This document shows positions 8,457 through 16,242 of a stretch of DNA of 20,748 bases, one piece after another. Origin of the DNA: an uncultured Elusimicrobia bacterium (lineage in GTDB: Bacteria; Elusimicrobiota; Endomicrobiia; Endomicrobiales; Endomicrobiaceae). A program made the position numbers and the translations under genes. Each line of letters opens with the position of its first letter. Within the stretch, counting starts at the first letter, position 1. The DNA lies in contig CALGGE010000021.1 in the NCBI GenBank assembly GCA_937916125.1, positions 1 through 20,748 on the forward strand, given 5' to 3'. Below the pieces are notes generated by a model. The model was not told where the DNA came from. It did no database searches and saw nothing but the letters and a program-made list of their open reading frames with translations.

Positions 8457-8485
8457 ACACTTTTTCATTTTATAAGAAAAAGTGT
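8457..8485 (-). terminator. Hairpin after the UDP-glucose dehydrogenase gene, possible intrinsic terminator
   Basis: A perfect 10-bp inverted repeat (ACACTTTTTC and its complement) with a 9-nt loop begins about 28 bases after the ugd stop. On the minus strand it is followed by a T-rich but interrupted stretch, so termination may be partial. It is the only clear hairpin inside the polysaccharide cluster. It could set different levels for the genes before and after it. Confidence 0.45.
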
Positions 8486-8512
8486 TTATTAAGAAATGCT
8501 TATTGAAAATTT

Positions 8513-9823
8513 TTAACAAATACTATTACAACCTACTTGAATATAACAAAAACCATAATTTTTAAGATTCTTAGCATTATATTGGTTTCTTCCATCAAAT
8601 ATTATAGGCTGTTTTAATAAATTTTTTATCTTCTCAAAATCCGGTCTTCTAAATTCGTTCCATTCCGTAAGCAAAAGCAAAGCATCTGCTCTATCAATTG
8701 CCTCGTAGGAAGTTTGACTGTATTCTATTTTATCTCCAAAATAATATCTTGCACTTTCCATTGCTTTTGGGTCATAAGCTTTTATCTTTGCACCCTTTTC
8801 AAGCAGTGCTTTTATTATCGTTATTGACGGGGCTTCTCTCATATCATTTGTTTTCGGTTTAAAGGCAAGTCCCCAAACTCCAAAAGTCTTACCGGTTAAA
8901 TCGTTGCCGAATTTATCAATAATTTTATCTATAAAAAGTTCTCTCTGCTTTTTATTTATTTCATCGGCTGCTTTTATTATATTCATCTTGCATTTATTTT
9001 CTTGTGCCGTTTTTATTAATGCTTTTACATCCTTTGGAAAACAGCTTTCCCCGTATCCTAATCCCGGAAACAAAAACTTATTTCCTATTCTGGAATCCGT
9101 TGATATTCCTACTCTCACCATTTCTGCATCTGCTCCAACCTTTTCGCACAGGTTTGCTATCTCATTCATAAAAGATATTTTTGTAGCAAGAAAACTGTTT
9201 GCCGCATATTTTGTCATTTCTGCAGACTTTATATCCATTACTATTATTCGGTTTCCCGTCCTGAAAAAAGGTGCATAAATATCCTGCATTATTCTTGTGG
9301 CTTTATCGGAATTTGAACCGATTATCACTCTGTCGGGCTTCAAGAAATCTTCCACCGCATTTCCCTGTTTCAAAAATTCCGGATTTGATACCACATCAAA
9401 CGGACACTTCGTATTTTCTCTTATAATTTCACTTACTTTTTCTGCCGTCCCGACGGGAACAGTTGATTTATCCACTATTACCTTATAACCGTTCATTGCT
9501 TTTGCAATTGATTTTGCCACATCAAACACATATTGCAAATCAGCACTGCCGTCTTCCCCTTGCGGTGTGCCTACCGCTATAAAGCATACTTCCGATACTT
9601 TTACTGCATTGTCTATATCCGAAGAAAATTTTAATCTGTTTTCTCTTACATTTGCTTTTACCAGCTCTTCCAAGCCCGGTTCATAAATGGGTATTATTCC
9701 TTTTTCAAGTTGGTTTATTTTTTCCGCATTATTATCTATACAGATAACTTCATTTCCCATATCTGCAAGACATGCCCCTGCTACCAATCCTACATACCCT
9801 GTCCCGATTATTGTTATTTTCAT
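8513..9823 (-). CDS. ugd: UDP-glucose 6-dehydrogenase
   Basis: A 436-aa enzyme of the UDP-glucose/GDP-mannose dehydrogenase family. It oxidises UDP-glucose to UDP-glucuronate with two NAD+. The N-terminal Rossmann motif is GTGYVG (residues 7-12), followed by VDKSTVPVGT and VSNPEFLKQGNAVEDF. The catalytic cysteine is C261 in the GYGESCFPKD active-site motif, which has Glu where Gly is common. The C-terminal UDP-binding part has WGLAFKPKTNDMREAPS and IFDGRNQYN. Length is normal for the family. A GGAG-like site lies five bases before ATG 9823. It appears less AT-rich than the adjacent transferase genes, as expected for a conserved enzyme. Its presence points to glucuronic acid, or a sugar made from it, in the polysaccharide. 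Confidence 0.96.
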   Translation of the reverse strand: MKITIIGTGYVGLVAGACLADMGNEVICIDNNAEKINQLEKGIIPIYEPGLEELVKANVRENRLKFSSDIDNAVKVSEVCFIAVGTPQGEDGSADLQYVFDVAKSIAKAMNGYKVIVDKSTVPVGTAEKVSEIIRENTKCPFDVVSNPEFLKQGNAVEDFLKPDRVIIGSNSDKATRIMQDIYAPFFRTGNRIIVMDIKSAEMTKYAANSFLATKISFMNEIANLCEKVGADAEMVRVGISTDSRIGNKFLFPGLGYGESCFPKDVKALIKTAQENKCKMNIIKAADEINKKQRELFIDKIIDKFGNDLTGKTFGVWGLAFKPKTNDMREAPSITIIKALLEKGAKIKAYDPKAMESARYYFGDKIEYSQTSYEAIDRADALLLLTEWNEFRRPDFEKIKNLLKQPIIFDGRNQYNAKNLKNYGFCYIQVGCNSIC

Positions 9824-9838
9824 TTTTGCTCCGAATTT

Positions 9839-10777
9839 TTAAAATTTTTTATCAGGTAGGATTAACATTTCTCCAAGTTTATAATCCCATTCAATAGGAT
9901 CAAAAATTTCAGTTCCATTACCTGGGTAAAAAGTCAGTTCTCCAATCTTCAAATTATTATTTTTAGTCACATAAAAATCTACTCTAACAAATGGGAATGG
10001 TTTTGATAAAATTTTTGCACATTTTAGCATATCATCCCATAAAAGAGATTTTTTAGCTGGATTTTTTGTACGTTTATAATAACGATTGAAAGGCAACATA
10101 TTAAAATCCAAATCATAAAATGTAACATTCATATTTTTTCCCATAGTACGATTTTGTACCATAAACATATTTTTGGGATTACCATTATAGCAAAGGAATT
10201 TGTAATCAATTAAATCATCAAAACTTTCTATAAAATTTTCAATTAAAATTTTAGGTTTAATATTTTTATAAACCCATTCCAAAAAATTATAATAATGATT
10301 ATTTTCAGGTTTTAACCAATTATTAAGTTTTTCTTTAGTTTCTTCAATATTTAATTTTGATTTATTTTTTACAATAATATTTTGACCAGACCCCCAATTT
10401 ATCTTCATAACAAATTTATCAGGTAACCTTTCAAAATCAATTTCATTTACAGAATCAAAAACTCCTATTATAGGAACAAGATATTTTTCTCCGACTTTTT
10501 CTTTTATATAATCTCTCACACATAATTTATCAGCACATTTTGTTTGCAAAGGATCATGATAAAATAATTTTAACCACTGGATTTTTTCATTAAAAGATTT
10601 TGGGTTATCAAGATTTAACTTATAGCCGACATTTGTTTTAAACTGTATTTCTATAATATATCGTTTTTCTTTCTCCGTAAGTCCTTTAAAACGCTTTGAG
10701 TATATTTTGTCATATTTAGATAAATTTTTATATCCAAAAAAATTTAATATATTTTTTAATTTTTCTTTTAAACTCAC
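9839..10777 (-). CDS. TupA-like ATP-grasp protein
   Basis: About 312 aa from GTG 10777, belonging to the TupA-like ATP-grasp family (PF14305). TupA joins glutamate to glucuronic acid units in teichuronopeptide in an alkaliphilic Bacillus, and relatives are common in capsule clusters. Visible hallmarks are NPKSFNEKIQWLKLF, KCADKLCVRDYI, DKFVMKINWGSGQNIIV (ATP-binding strand), KILIENFIE, DYKFLCYNGNPKNMF and the C-terminal GELTFYPGNGTE motif. An ATG 36 bp upstream is in frame, but the perfect AAGAAGGAG site at 10792-10784 lies six bases before this GTG. Using GTG also removes the overlap with the gene upstream. Next to the UDP-glucose dehydrogenase gene, it fits attachment of an amino acid or amine to a uronic acid; that pairing is inference. 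Confidence 0.85.
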   Translation of the reverse strand: MSLKEKLKNILNFFGYKNLSKYDKIYSKRFKGLTEKEKRYIIEIQFKTNVGYKLNLDNPKSFNEKIQWLKLFYHDPLQTKCADKLCVRDYIKEKVGEKYLVPIIGVFDSVNEIDFERLPDKFVMKINWGSGQNIIVKNKSKLNIEETKEKLNNWLKPENNHYYNFLEWVYKNIKPKILIENFIESFDDLIDYKFLCYNGNPKNMFMVQNRTMGKNMNVTFYDLDFNMLPFNRYYKRTKNPAKKSLLWDDMLKCAKILSKPFPFVRVDFYVTKNNNLKIGELTFYPGNGTEIFDPIEWDYKLGEMLILPDKKF

Positions 10778-10783
10778 TAAAAA

Positions 10784-10792
10784 CTCCTTCTT
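10784..10792 (-). promoter_or_regulatory. Strong ribosome binding site that fixes a GTG start
   Basis: AAGAAGGAG lies six bases before GTG 10777 of the ATP-grasp gene and overlaps the TAA of the gene upstream. It is among the best Shine-Dalgarno matches in the window and argues against the ATG at 10813. Confidence 0.8.
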
Positions 10793-12764
10793 ATTTTTTA
10801 TGGGCAAAAACATAGAAATTTTTTGTATCTAATCTTGTATTTTCAAATGTGATATTTTTCATATCAAATCTTCTTTTCCAAAACAAATACATAAGTGACA
10901 ATTGATCTCTTTTAGAATAATTTGAAATCATATACCACCATTCATTCATTAAATCTATTATTTTTTCATTATTATGTTTTCTATAAATTACATTATTTTC
11001 GCATAAACCATAATCATGTGGCATCTTAGCAAATTTTAAAATATTCAATTCTTTGTTTACAATATTCTTGTCGTCAATATTATATTTGAGAACAATATCA
11101 TATTCCGCATATATACAATTTCTTTCAAAATGTCTGGGTAAAATAATAATTGATTGATTTTTATTAATGAAATCAAAAAGAAAAGAAGATAAAATATTTA
11201 TATTTGAATCGATATAAATACTACATTTATATTGAGGAAATAATAAGTGAGGCTTTGTTTTGTGCCATCTTTGATTTCTGGTATTGTCAAGCTTGCAAAA
11301 TTGGAGAGGTCTTATTTCCCAAATACCGATTTGGGCTTGTTTGATACCATTTTTATTATCTGTAAAACAAACATAATCCCAGTCCTTATCAATATACTTA
11401 TAAATTTCAATTTCTCTAATATCGTCATAATCATTTGTTATACAAGTATAAACTACACCTTTTGCTTTTCTTGTTTTCTTGTATTCTAAATATTGTTCTA
11501 TTCTATTTTTATCTTTTTCAGATTTATATGGATTACAATTATTTGGAAAACTTGGCCATACCTTACTGATATACCGTATTATTGGATTAACTCCGAGTAT
11601 CTTACAAGAATTTAAATAATTATTATCAAAATATTTGGACGGCAATTCATTATTAAACCAACCTTTCTCATACCAATAATCTAATACTTCTTTTTTGCTG
11701 AAATTTGGATGATATTTTTTTATATACCAATCTGCATCCCAAAAACCTGATTTTAAAATTAAATTTTTTTCTTTCCAAGTTTTTATTCTTTTTTTCAAAA
11801 ATATTTTTTTATACTTAATTTTTATTCCAAAAATATTTATAACTTTTAATCTAAAATCTAACTCTTTAATACCTATAATTGTTTTTCCAAACATAGTAAT
11901 TCTTGTTTGCCTTTTATTAATTATCCCCTGTCTTTTGTTAATTTCTCTAAGAAAATATCTTATATGTTTTTTTAATTGAATTTTTTTTACATTTATTTTT
12001 TTATCTTTTCTTATCAAGCTGTATTTGTAGTTAGTAAACAATGTAATGAATATTCTTGTAAATATAGGATAAGAAGTTTTTATATTTTTATAAAGTATTA
12101 TTGATCTTTTTAAGAAAGGGTATTTTTCTTCTCTAATTAATTTTCTGTATTCATACAAAAAAGCTCCTTTCATTTTTTTAGAAAAAGTACAGTAAACATC
12201 ATATTTAAATCCATTATGAATCAATAATTCAGATAAACATATTTCATACTTTAAAATAATATCTTTTTTTGTTTTTTCTTTTTTTATATCATACATAAAT
12301 TTATAAAAACATTCATGCATAAAAACTTGAGGTTTAAATACCAAAAAATATGACTGAACATGATATTGACATAAAAAATTTTCTTTATTAATACAATTTT
12401 CGGTAGGGCCCCAAAAATCTATATTTTTATTAGACATTTTATTAAACATATCTTTGAAGGGAAAAAGAGGTGCATAGCAACTATCGTTTGCAAAAATCAA
12501 TTCATCACAATTTTCAAGAAGTCCGTTTTCTTTTGCATATAGAAAAGCTTTTTTATATGAACCAAAATCATATTCATCGTGTTTGCCTGTTATAGCATGA
12601 TAAATGTATGGTTTTATTTTTTCTAACTCATTTTCAGATATATCTACAGCAGAAACAAAAATAATTTTTTCTGCAACTTTTTTTAATTCTTTCAAATAAA
12701 AGATTACATAATTTTGTATAATATTATAATTGTCCCAATGTGCAAAACATGCTACTCTATTCAT
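10791..12764 (-). CDS. Two-domain glycosyltransferase: RgpF-type N-terminus and DUF616 C-terminus
   Basis: A 657-aa fusion. Residues about 1-250 match the rhamnan synthesis protein F group (PF05045), shown by MNRVACFAHWDNYNIIQNYV, HDEYDFGSYKKAF, ELIFANDSCYAPLFPF and FDFWGP-like NIDFWGPTE. Residues about 335-400 carry the linker motif seen between transferase domains (SGFWDADWYIKKY, then DYWYEKGW and YFDNNYL). Residues about 435-640 match the DUF616/TOD1-like transferase domain, with VVYTCITNDYDD, YVCFTDN, WHKTKPHLLF and SIYIDSNINI. Both ends are therefore expected to be sugar transferases. The N-terminal half would build or start a rhamnan-like chain and the C-terminal half would add another residue. 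The basic, lysine-rich middle (about 210-335) lacks clear membrane segments. A purine-rich GAGAGAAG precedes ATG 12764. Confidence 0.82.
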   Translation of the reverse strand: MNRVACFAHWDNYNIIQNYVIFYLKELKKVAEKIIFVSAVDISENELEKIKPYIYHAITGKHDEYDFGSYKKAFLYAKENGLLENCDELIFANDSCYAPLFPFKDMFNKMSNKNIDFWGPTENCINKENFLCQYHVQSYFLVFKPQVFMHECFYKFMYDIKKEKTKKDIILKYEICLSELLIHNGFKYDVYCTFSKKMKGAFLYEYRKLIREEKYPFLKRSIILYKNIKTSYPIFTRIFITLFTNYKYSLIRKDKKINVKKIQLKKHIRYFLREINKRQGIINKRQTRITMFGKTIIGIKELDFRLKVINIFGIKIKYKKIFLKKRIKTWKEKNLILKSGFWDADWYIKKYHPNFSKKEVLDYWYEKGWFNNELPSKYFDNNYLNSCKILGVNPIIRYISKVWPSFPNNCNPYKSEKDKNRIEQYLEYKKTRKAKGVVYTCITNDYDDIREIEIYKYIDKDWDYVCFTDNKNGIKQAQIGIWEIRPLQFCKLDNTRNQRWHKTKPHLLFPQYKCSIYIDSNINILSSFLFDFINKNQSIIILPRHFERNCIYAEYDIVLKYNIDDKNIVNKELNILKFAKMPHDYGLCENNVIYRKHNNEKIIDLMNEWWYMISNYSKRDQLSLMYLFWKRRFDMKNITFENTRLDTKNFYVFAHKK

Positions 12765-12788
12765 TTAAACTTCTCTCTAAAATTAATA

Positions 12789-13721
12789 TCATAACCAACC
12801 GAATAAAATTTTTATCTTTGCCCAGATAACTTCATATAATTTGCATTGTTTTGGTCCGGGATAAAAAAACAATGATAATCTTTTTTTATAATTATGTTTT
12901 GCATTTGCTAATAAATCTATCAATTCTAAATCTTTTTTCTTAAGTTTATTTTTATATGCATCTAAAATAAGGTTAGCATATATTGTCGTAAACTGAAGAT
13001 TTCTATATCTTGATAAAGAAAAGTCAAAATCTTTTATCTTAGAGAACAAATTTTTTTCTTTTGCAGCTCCTATACTATTATTTTTATGTTGTCGATATAA
13101 AATAGAATCTTTTTCTGAATAAACTATTTTACCCAGTAACAAAGCTGTTTTAAATGTCCAAGAATCATGAAATACCTCTCTATATTTTTCTTTAGGCAAA
13201 TTTGTTAATTTCGGATAAGATACTAAAATATCATACAAAGCTCTATTAAAAACCATCGTGCATCCGTATGCCGAATTAGGAAAAATAAAATTTGAAAATA
13301 TGTCAAATTTTGGAGATAAATCTTTTATATCAATAGGTTTTAAATCTTGATTAACAATACACTTTTTGCTATAAAATAATACCGGAGCAGTAATCTCTTT
13401 TATCTCATTAACTCCAAACTCCAGTTTATTGGTAAACCAGTAATCGTCTTGATCTGCAAATGCATAAAAATCAGCTTTAGGAGCTTTAATTAATAAATCA
13501 AAAAAACTATTTGTACTTCCTAAATTTTTACCTATATAATAAAATAACAATTTTTTATTTTTATATTCTTCTAAAATATTTACGGTATTATCTTTTGAAC
13601 CGTCATCTCTTACAAACAAGTAGATATCTTTAGAAACTGTTTGTTTTAAAATACTATCAATTTGTTCTTTAAGATATTTCTCCCCGTTATATGTGCTTAA
13701 TAAAACAACTATTTTAGTCAC
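12789..13721 (-). CDS. GT2 glycosyltransferase, rhamnosyltransferase-like
   Basis: A 310-aa GT-A glycosyltransferase starting at GTG 13721. It opens with MTKIVVLLSTYNGEKYLKEQ, has VRDDGSKDNT for nucleotide binding and the AFADQDDYW metal-site motif typical of the alpha-1,3-rhamnosyltransferase (RgpB-like) branch. SAYGCTMVFNRALYD and a later HDSW motif (FHDSWTFKTALL) also fit that branch. It uses TGA as its stop. It lies between the RgpF-type fusion and licD genes, which supports a rhamnose-containing backbone, though the donor is not certain. A purine-rich GGGAAAG lies a few bases before the start. Confidence 0.88.
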   Translation of the reverse strand: MTKIVVLLSTYNGEKYLKEQIDSILKQTVSKDIYLFVRDDGSKDNTVNILEEYKNKKLLFYYIGKNLGSTNSFFDLLIKAPKADFYAFADQDDYWFTNKLEFGVNEIKEITAPVLFYSKKCIVNQDLKPIDIKDLSPKFDIFSNFIFPNSAYGCTMVFNRALYDILVSYPKLTNLPKEKYREVFHDSWTFKTALLLGKIVYSEKDSILYRQHKNNSIGAAKEKNLFSKIKDFDFSLSRYRNLQFTTIYANLILDAYKNKLKKKDLELIDLLANAKHNYKKRLSLFFYPGPKQCKLYEVIWAKIKILFGWL

Positions 13722-13752
13722 TTATCTTTCCCAAACAATTTATTAAATAATA

Positions 13753-14553
13753 TTATTTATCCTCTAAATAATACACTGTCATATCATGTGTTTTTCTTTT
13801 TTCCTCAGGCGGTAATTCCATATAATTACCATAAACATTTTGCAAATAACTATTCCAACAAGAATATATCGGAAATTTATATCCTTCAAATTCTGCTTCA
13901 GCATATTTTTCGAATTCACTTTTCAACATTCTCTCACCAGAACCATAAAGCCCCCATGTTATTATACCGACATACTTACTTGTCTCATAGGGATATTTTA
14001 ATGCAAGTTTATTTATCTTGTCTATCAATCTTTTTTCTCCATAAATAACTGCTATCGGTTTTAAAATATACTTCATGTATTTTTTTAATAAAGTCTTTCC
14101 TTCGCCAAGTTTTGCATAATTCAACACAAGAAGTTTTCTGTATATATTGCATATTCTATAAATCTTTTTTACTTCTTTTATATCTTCAGGTAATCCATCT
14201 ACTGGAACAATATCTATCCAAATATTTTTATCTTCATTTCCATATAATCTATCTATTTGTGTATTTAAATTTACTATCTTAGCAAAAGGGAACGGTATAT
14301 TATTAAGAAAATATGATTTTATACAATATTCATTATCATCTATCCATATTTGTAATAGTTTCATAAAATCAGGTCTTGGCATACATACATCTATATCATC
14401 GTCCCAAGGAATAAAACCTTTATGTCTTATTGCTCCTAATAATGTTCCTCCTGCCAAATAGTATCTTAATTTATTCTTTTTGCAGAATTCATCAAACCTT
14501 AACAATATTTGTAATTCAATATTTTTTATTTCTCTATTACTTAATTTTTTCAT
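13753..14553 (-). CDS. licD: LicD-family phosphotransferase
   Basis: A 266-aa LicD-family protein (PF04991). The nucleotidyltransferase-fold signature is complete: LAGGTLLGAIRHKGFIPWDD at residues 33-52, then D53-I-D55 as metal ligands. The start is ATG 14553, without a visible Shine-Dalgarno site. In Haemophilus and pneumococcus, LicD moves phosphocholine from CDP-choline to surface glycans; other members transfer other phospho-groups. Here the cluster also encodes a kinase-containing fusion and a nucleotidyltransferase, the LicA- and LicC-like activities that would supply such a donor, although no choline transporter (LicB) is seen. So decoration with a phospho-alcohol is likely, but choline itself is not shown. 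Confidence 0.9.
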   Translation of the reverse strand: MKKLSNREIKNIELQILLRFDEFCKKNKLRYYLAGGTLLGAIRHKGFIPWDDDIDVCMPRPDFMKLLQIWIDDNEYCIKSYFLNNIPFPFAKIVNLNTQIDRLYGNEDKNIWIDIVPVDGLPEDIKEVKKIYRICNIYRKLLVLNYAKLGEGKTLLKKYMKYILKPIAVIYGEKRLIDKINKLALKYPYETSKYVGIITWGLYGSGERMLKSEFEKYAEAEFEGYKFPIYSCWNSYLQNVYGNYMELPPEEKRKTHDMTVYYLEDK

Positions 14554-14587
14554 TATAAATAATTTTTTCTTTTTTACTATATATTTA

Positions 14588-15544
14588 TTACACCATTTGT
14601 AACCAAACGAATTTATATAAGTTGTAATTTATGTTTAACAAAATTATTGCAAGTTTATCTCTTAACGGAACATTTTTATCAGTTAAAACTTTACTTGAAC
14701 GTTTTTTTATAAAATTAATTATTTCTTTTACAATATATCCGTTTTCTTTATCAAAATTCAGTACCTGGTTTAATGTAGAAAACCTTGCATAAACTCTTCT
14801 TCTCAAAGCGGCTTTTTTTAAATTAGGGAAAATATTTAAAATATCTCTCGTGGCATTATCGGTATTTTCTATTAAATCAAGTTTTGATTTTATAAAACTT
14901 TTCCTTACTATTGATGTGTTTCTTATTTTATAATTATATTTTGCCAAATGCCCACATGCTATTGTACCGGATTTAACAAACAATTTATAAGTTGTTGCTA
15001 TATCTTCGAACAATTTTCCTTTCGGATATCTTATATTTTCAAACAACTCTCTCTTATAAAGTTTCGCCCATGCGGATGTATCCACACCATCGTCATACAA
15101 CATTTTTTCAATACATTCTTTCGACGATAACTTATAGTCGGATTTCAAATTAAAATTTTTCTTTTTTTTATTACACTTTATAACATTATGTGTACATATT
15201 GACATTTCACATGCAAACTTTTTTAAAATATTATAAAGATATTCAATCATATCTTTTTCTACGGTATCATCGGAATCTATAAATGTTATATATTCTCCCG
15301 TTGCAATGTTAATACCGGTATTTCTTGCATCGGAAAGACCGCCGTTTTCTTTATGTACTACCTTTATTCTATTATCTTTTAGTGCATATTCATCGCATAT
15401 TTTTCCGCTATTATCCGTAGAACCGTCATCAATACAGATAATTTCAATATCTTTAAGTGTTTGATTAACAACACTATCTAAACATTGTTTTAAATATTTT
15501 TCTACATTGTATACGGGAATAACTACGCTTACTTTTGCATTCAT
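14588..15544 (-). CDS. GT2 glycosyltransferase, first gene of the polysaccharide cluster
   Basis: A family 2 GT-A glycosyltransferase of 318 aa from ATG 15544. It reads KVSVVIPVYNVEKYLKQCLD at the start of the fold, then IICIDDGSTDNSG, the acceptor segment NGGLSDARNTGI and the metal site FIDSDDTVEKD. These are the standard motifs of EpsH/CpsI-like sugar transferases. A GTG 15 bp upstream (15559) is also in frame, but the fold begins just after the ATG. Neither start has a Shine-Dalgarno site: the sequence directly upstream is the T-tract of an intrinsic terminator. There is no space for a promoter between that terminator and the start, so expression should depend on read-through from upstream. 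The donor sugar is unknown. Confidence 0.9.
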   Translation of the reverse strand: MNAKVSVVIPVYNVEKYLKQCLDSVVNQTLKDIEIICIDDGSTDNSGKICDEYALKDNRIKVVHKENGGLSDARNTGINIATGEYITFIDSDDTVEKDMIEYLYNILKKFACEMSICTHNVIKCNKKKKNFNLKSDYKLSSKECIEKMLYDDGVDTSAWAKLYKRELFENIRYPKGKLFEDIATTYKLFVKSGTIACGHLAKYNYKIRNTSIVRKSFIKSKLDLIENTDNATRDILNIFPNLKKAALRRRVYARFSTLNQVLNFDKENGYIVKEIINFIKKRSSKVLTDKNVPLRDKLAIILLNINYNLYKFVWLQMV

Positions 15545-15561
15545 AAAATTTTCGGACACAC

Positions 15562-15584
15562 AAAAAAAGACGAAATAAACTAAA

Positions 15585-15603
<19 letters not shown>
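15562..15603 (-). terminator. Intrinsic terminator placed directly before the polysaccharide cluster (candidate attenuator)
   Basis: On the minus strand a 14-bp stem (5' arm 15603-15590, 3' arm 15581-15568, one G-U pair) closes an 8-nt loop and runs into seven T residues ending at 15562. This is a textbook Rho-independent terminator in the direction of all genes here. It ends 18 bases before ATG 15544 of the first glycosyltransferase. The stop codon of the 55-codon leader ORF lies in its loop, so ribosome movement could decide whether it forms. Confidence 0.88.
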
Positions 15604-15752
<149 letters not shown>

Positions 15753-15783
15753 TTTGATTTTAAATATTTTTTTTATTTTGTAT

Positions 15784-16239
15784 TCAAATTTTTTCTTCCA
15801 AGAAATTCACTCTGGATTTAAATTTATCATTACTATATTTGCACATCTTTCCCAATTCTTTTATAAGTCTCTGTCGATTAGTATTTGTTTTAGGTAACCC
15901 TTGACGTGCTACTATCCTACAGAAAAAATCAAAATCATATTTGCTATAGTCATTCTTTATCAATACTAAAGTTGTAATAAGTTGTTTACATGCATCACTA
16001 ACATCAACACCTTTTAATTCAATTAAAAAAAATCTTCCGTCTTCCAACAATAAACCATAATCACATTTTTTTGTTTCATCCGAATACAATTTACCATCTA
16101 TTTGTAAACGATATCCTTTTTTTTGGGAAGAATTTATCGCTCTATATATCATTCTATTTTCTGAAAATTCAAATTTAGAACGAGAATCTATACTTAGAAC
16201 AGAATTAGCAGGAAAAGGGAAATCAGTATAAACACTCAT
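15784..16239 (-). CDS. Small PD-(D/E)xK nuclease-like protein paired with an ATPase
   Basis: A 151-aa soluble protein that I cannot assign to a named family. It shows a plausible PD-(D/E)xK core: E27 or E24 in an N-terminal helix, D60 in KCDYGLLLEDG, E74-x-K76 in FLIELKG, and Q86 in the following helix (ACKQLITTL), the usual order of motifs II, III and IV in Holliday-junction resolvase/RecB-like nucleases. It starts three bases after the stop of the ATPase gene, so the two are surely co-translated. The likely role is the DNA- or RNA-cutting effector or partner of that ATPase. The gene uses TGA as its stop, just before an AT-rich stretch that leads into the repeat ORF. The fold call is from motif spacing only. 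Confidence 0.6.
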   Translation of the reverse strand: MSVYTDFPFPANSVLSIDSRSKFEFSENRMIYRAINSSQKKGYRLQIDGKLYSDETKKCDYGLLLEDGRFFLIELKGVDVSDACKQLITTLVLIKNDYSKYDFDFFCRIVARQGLPKTNTNRQRLIKELGKMCKYSNDKFKSRVNFLEEKI

Positions 16240-16242
16240 TAC

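Noticed and set aside
8904..9488. Open frames on the plus strand opposite the UDP-glucose dehydrogenase gene
   Set aside because: They are antisense shadows of a highly conserved enzyme, with no recognisable domain and no ribosome binding site.
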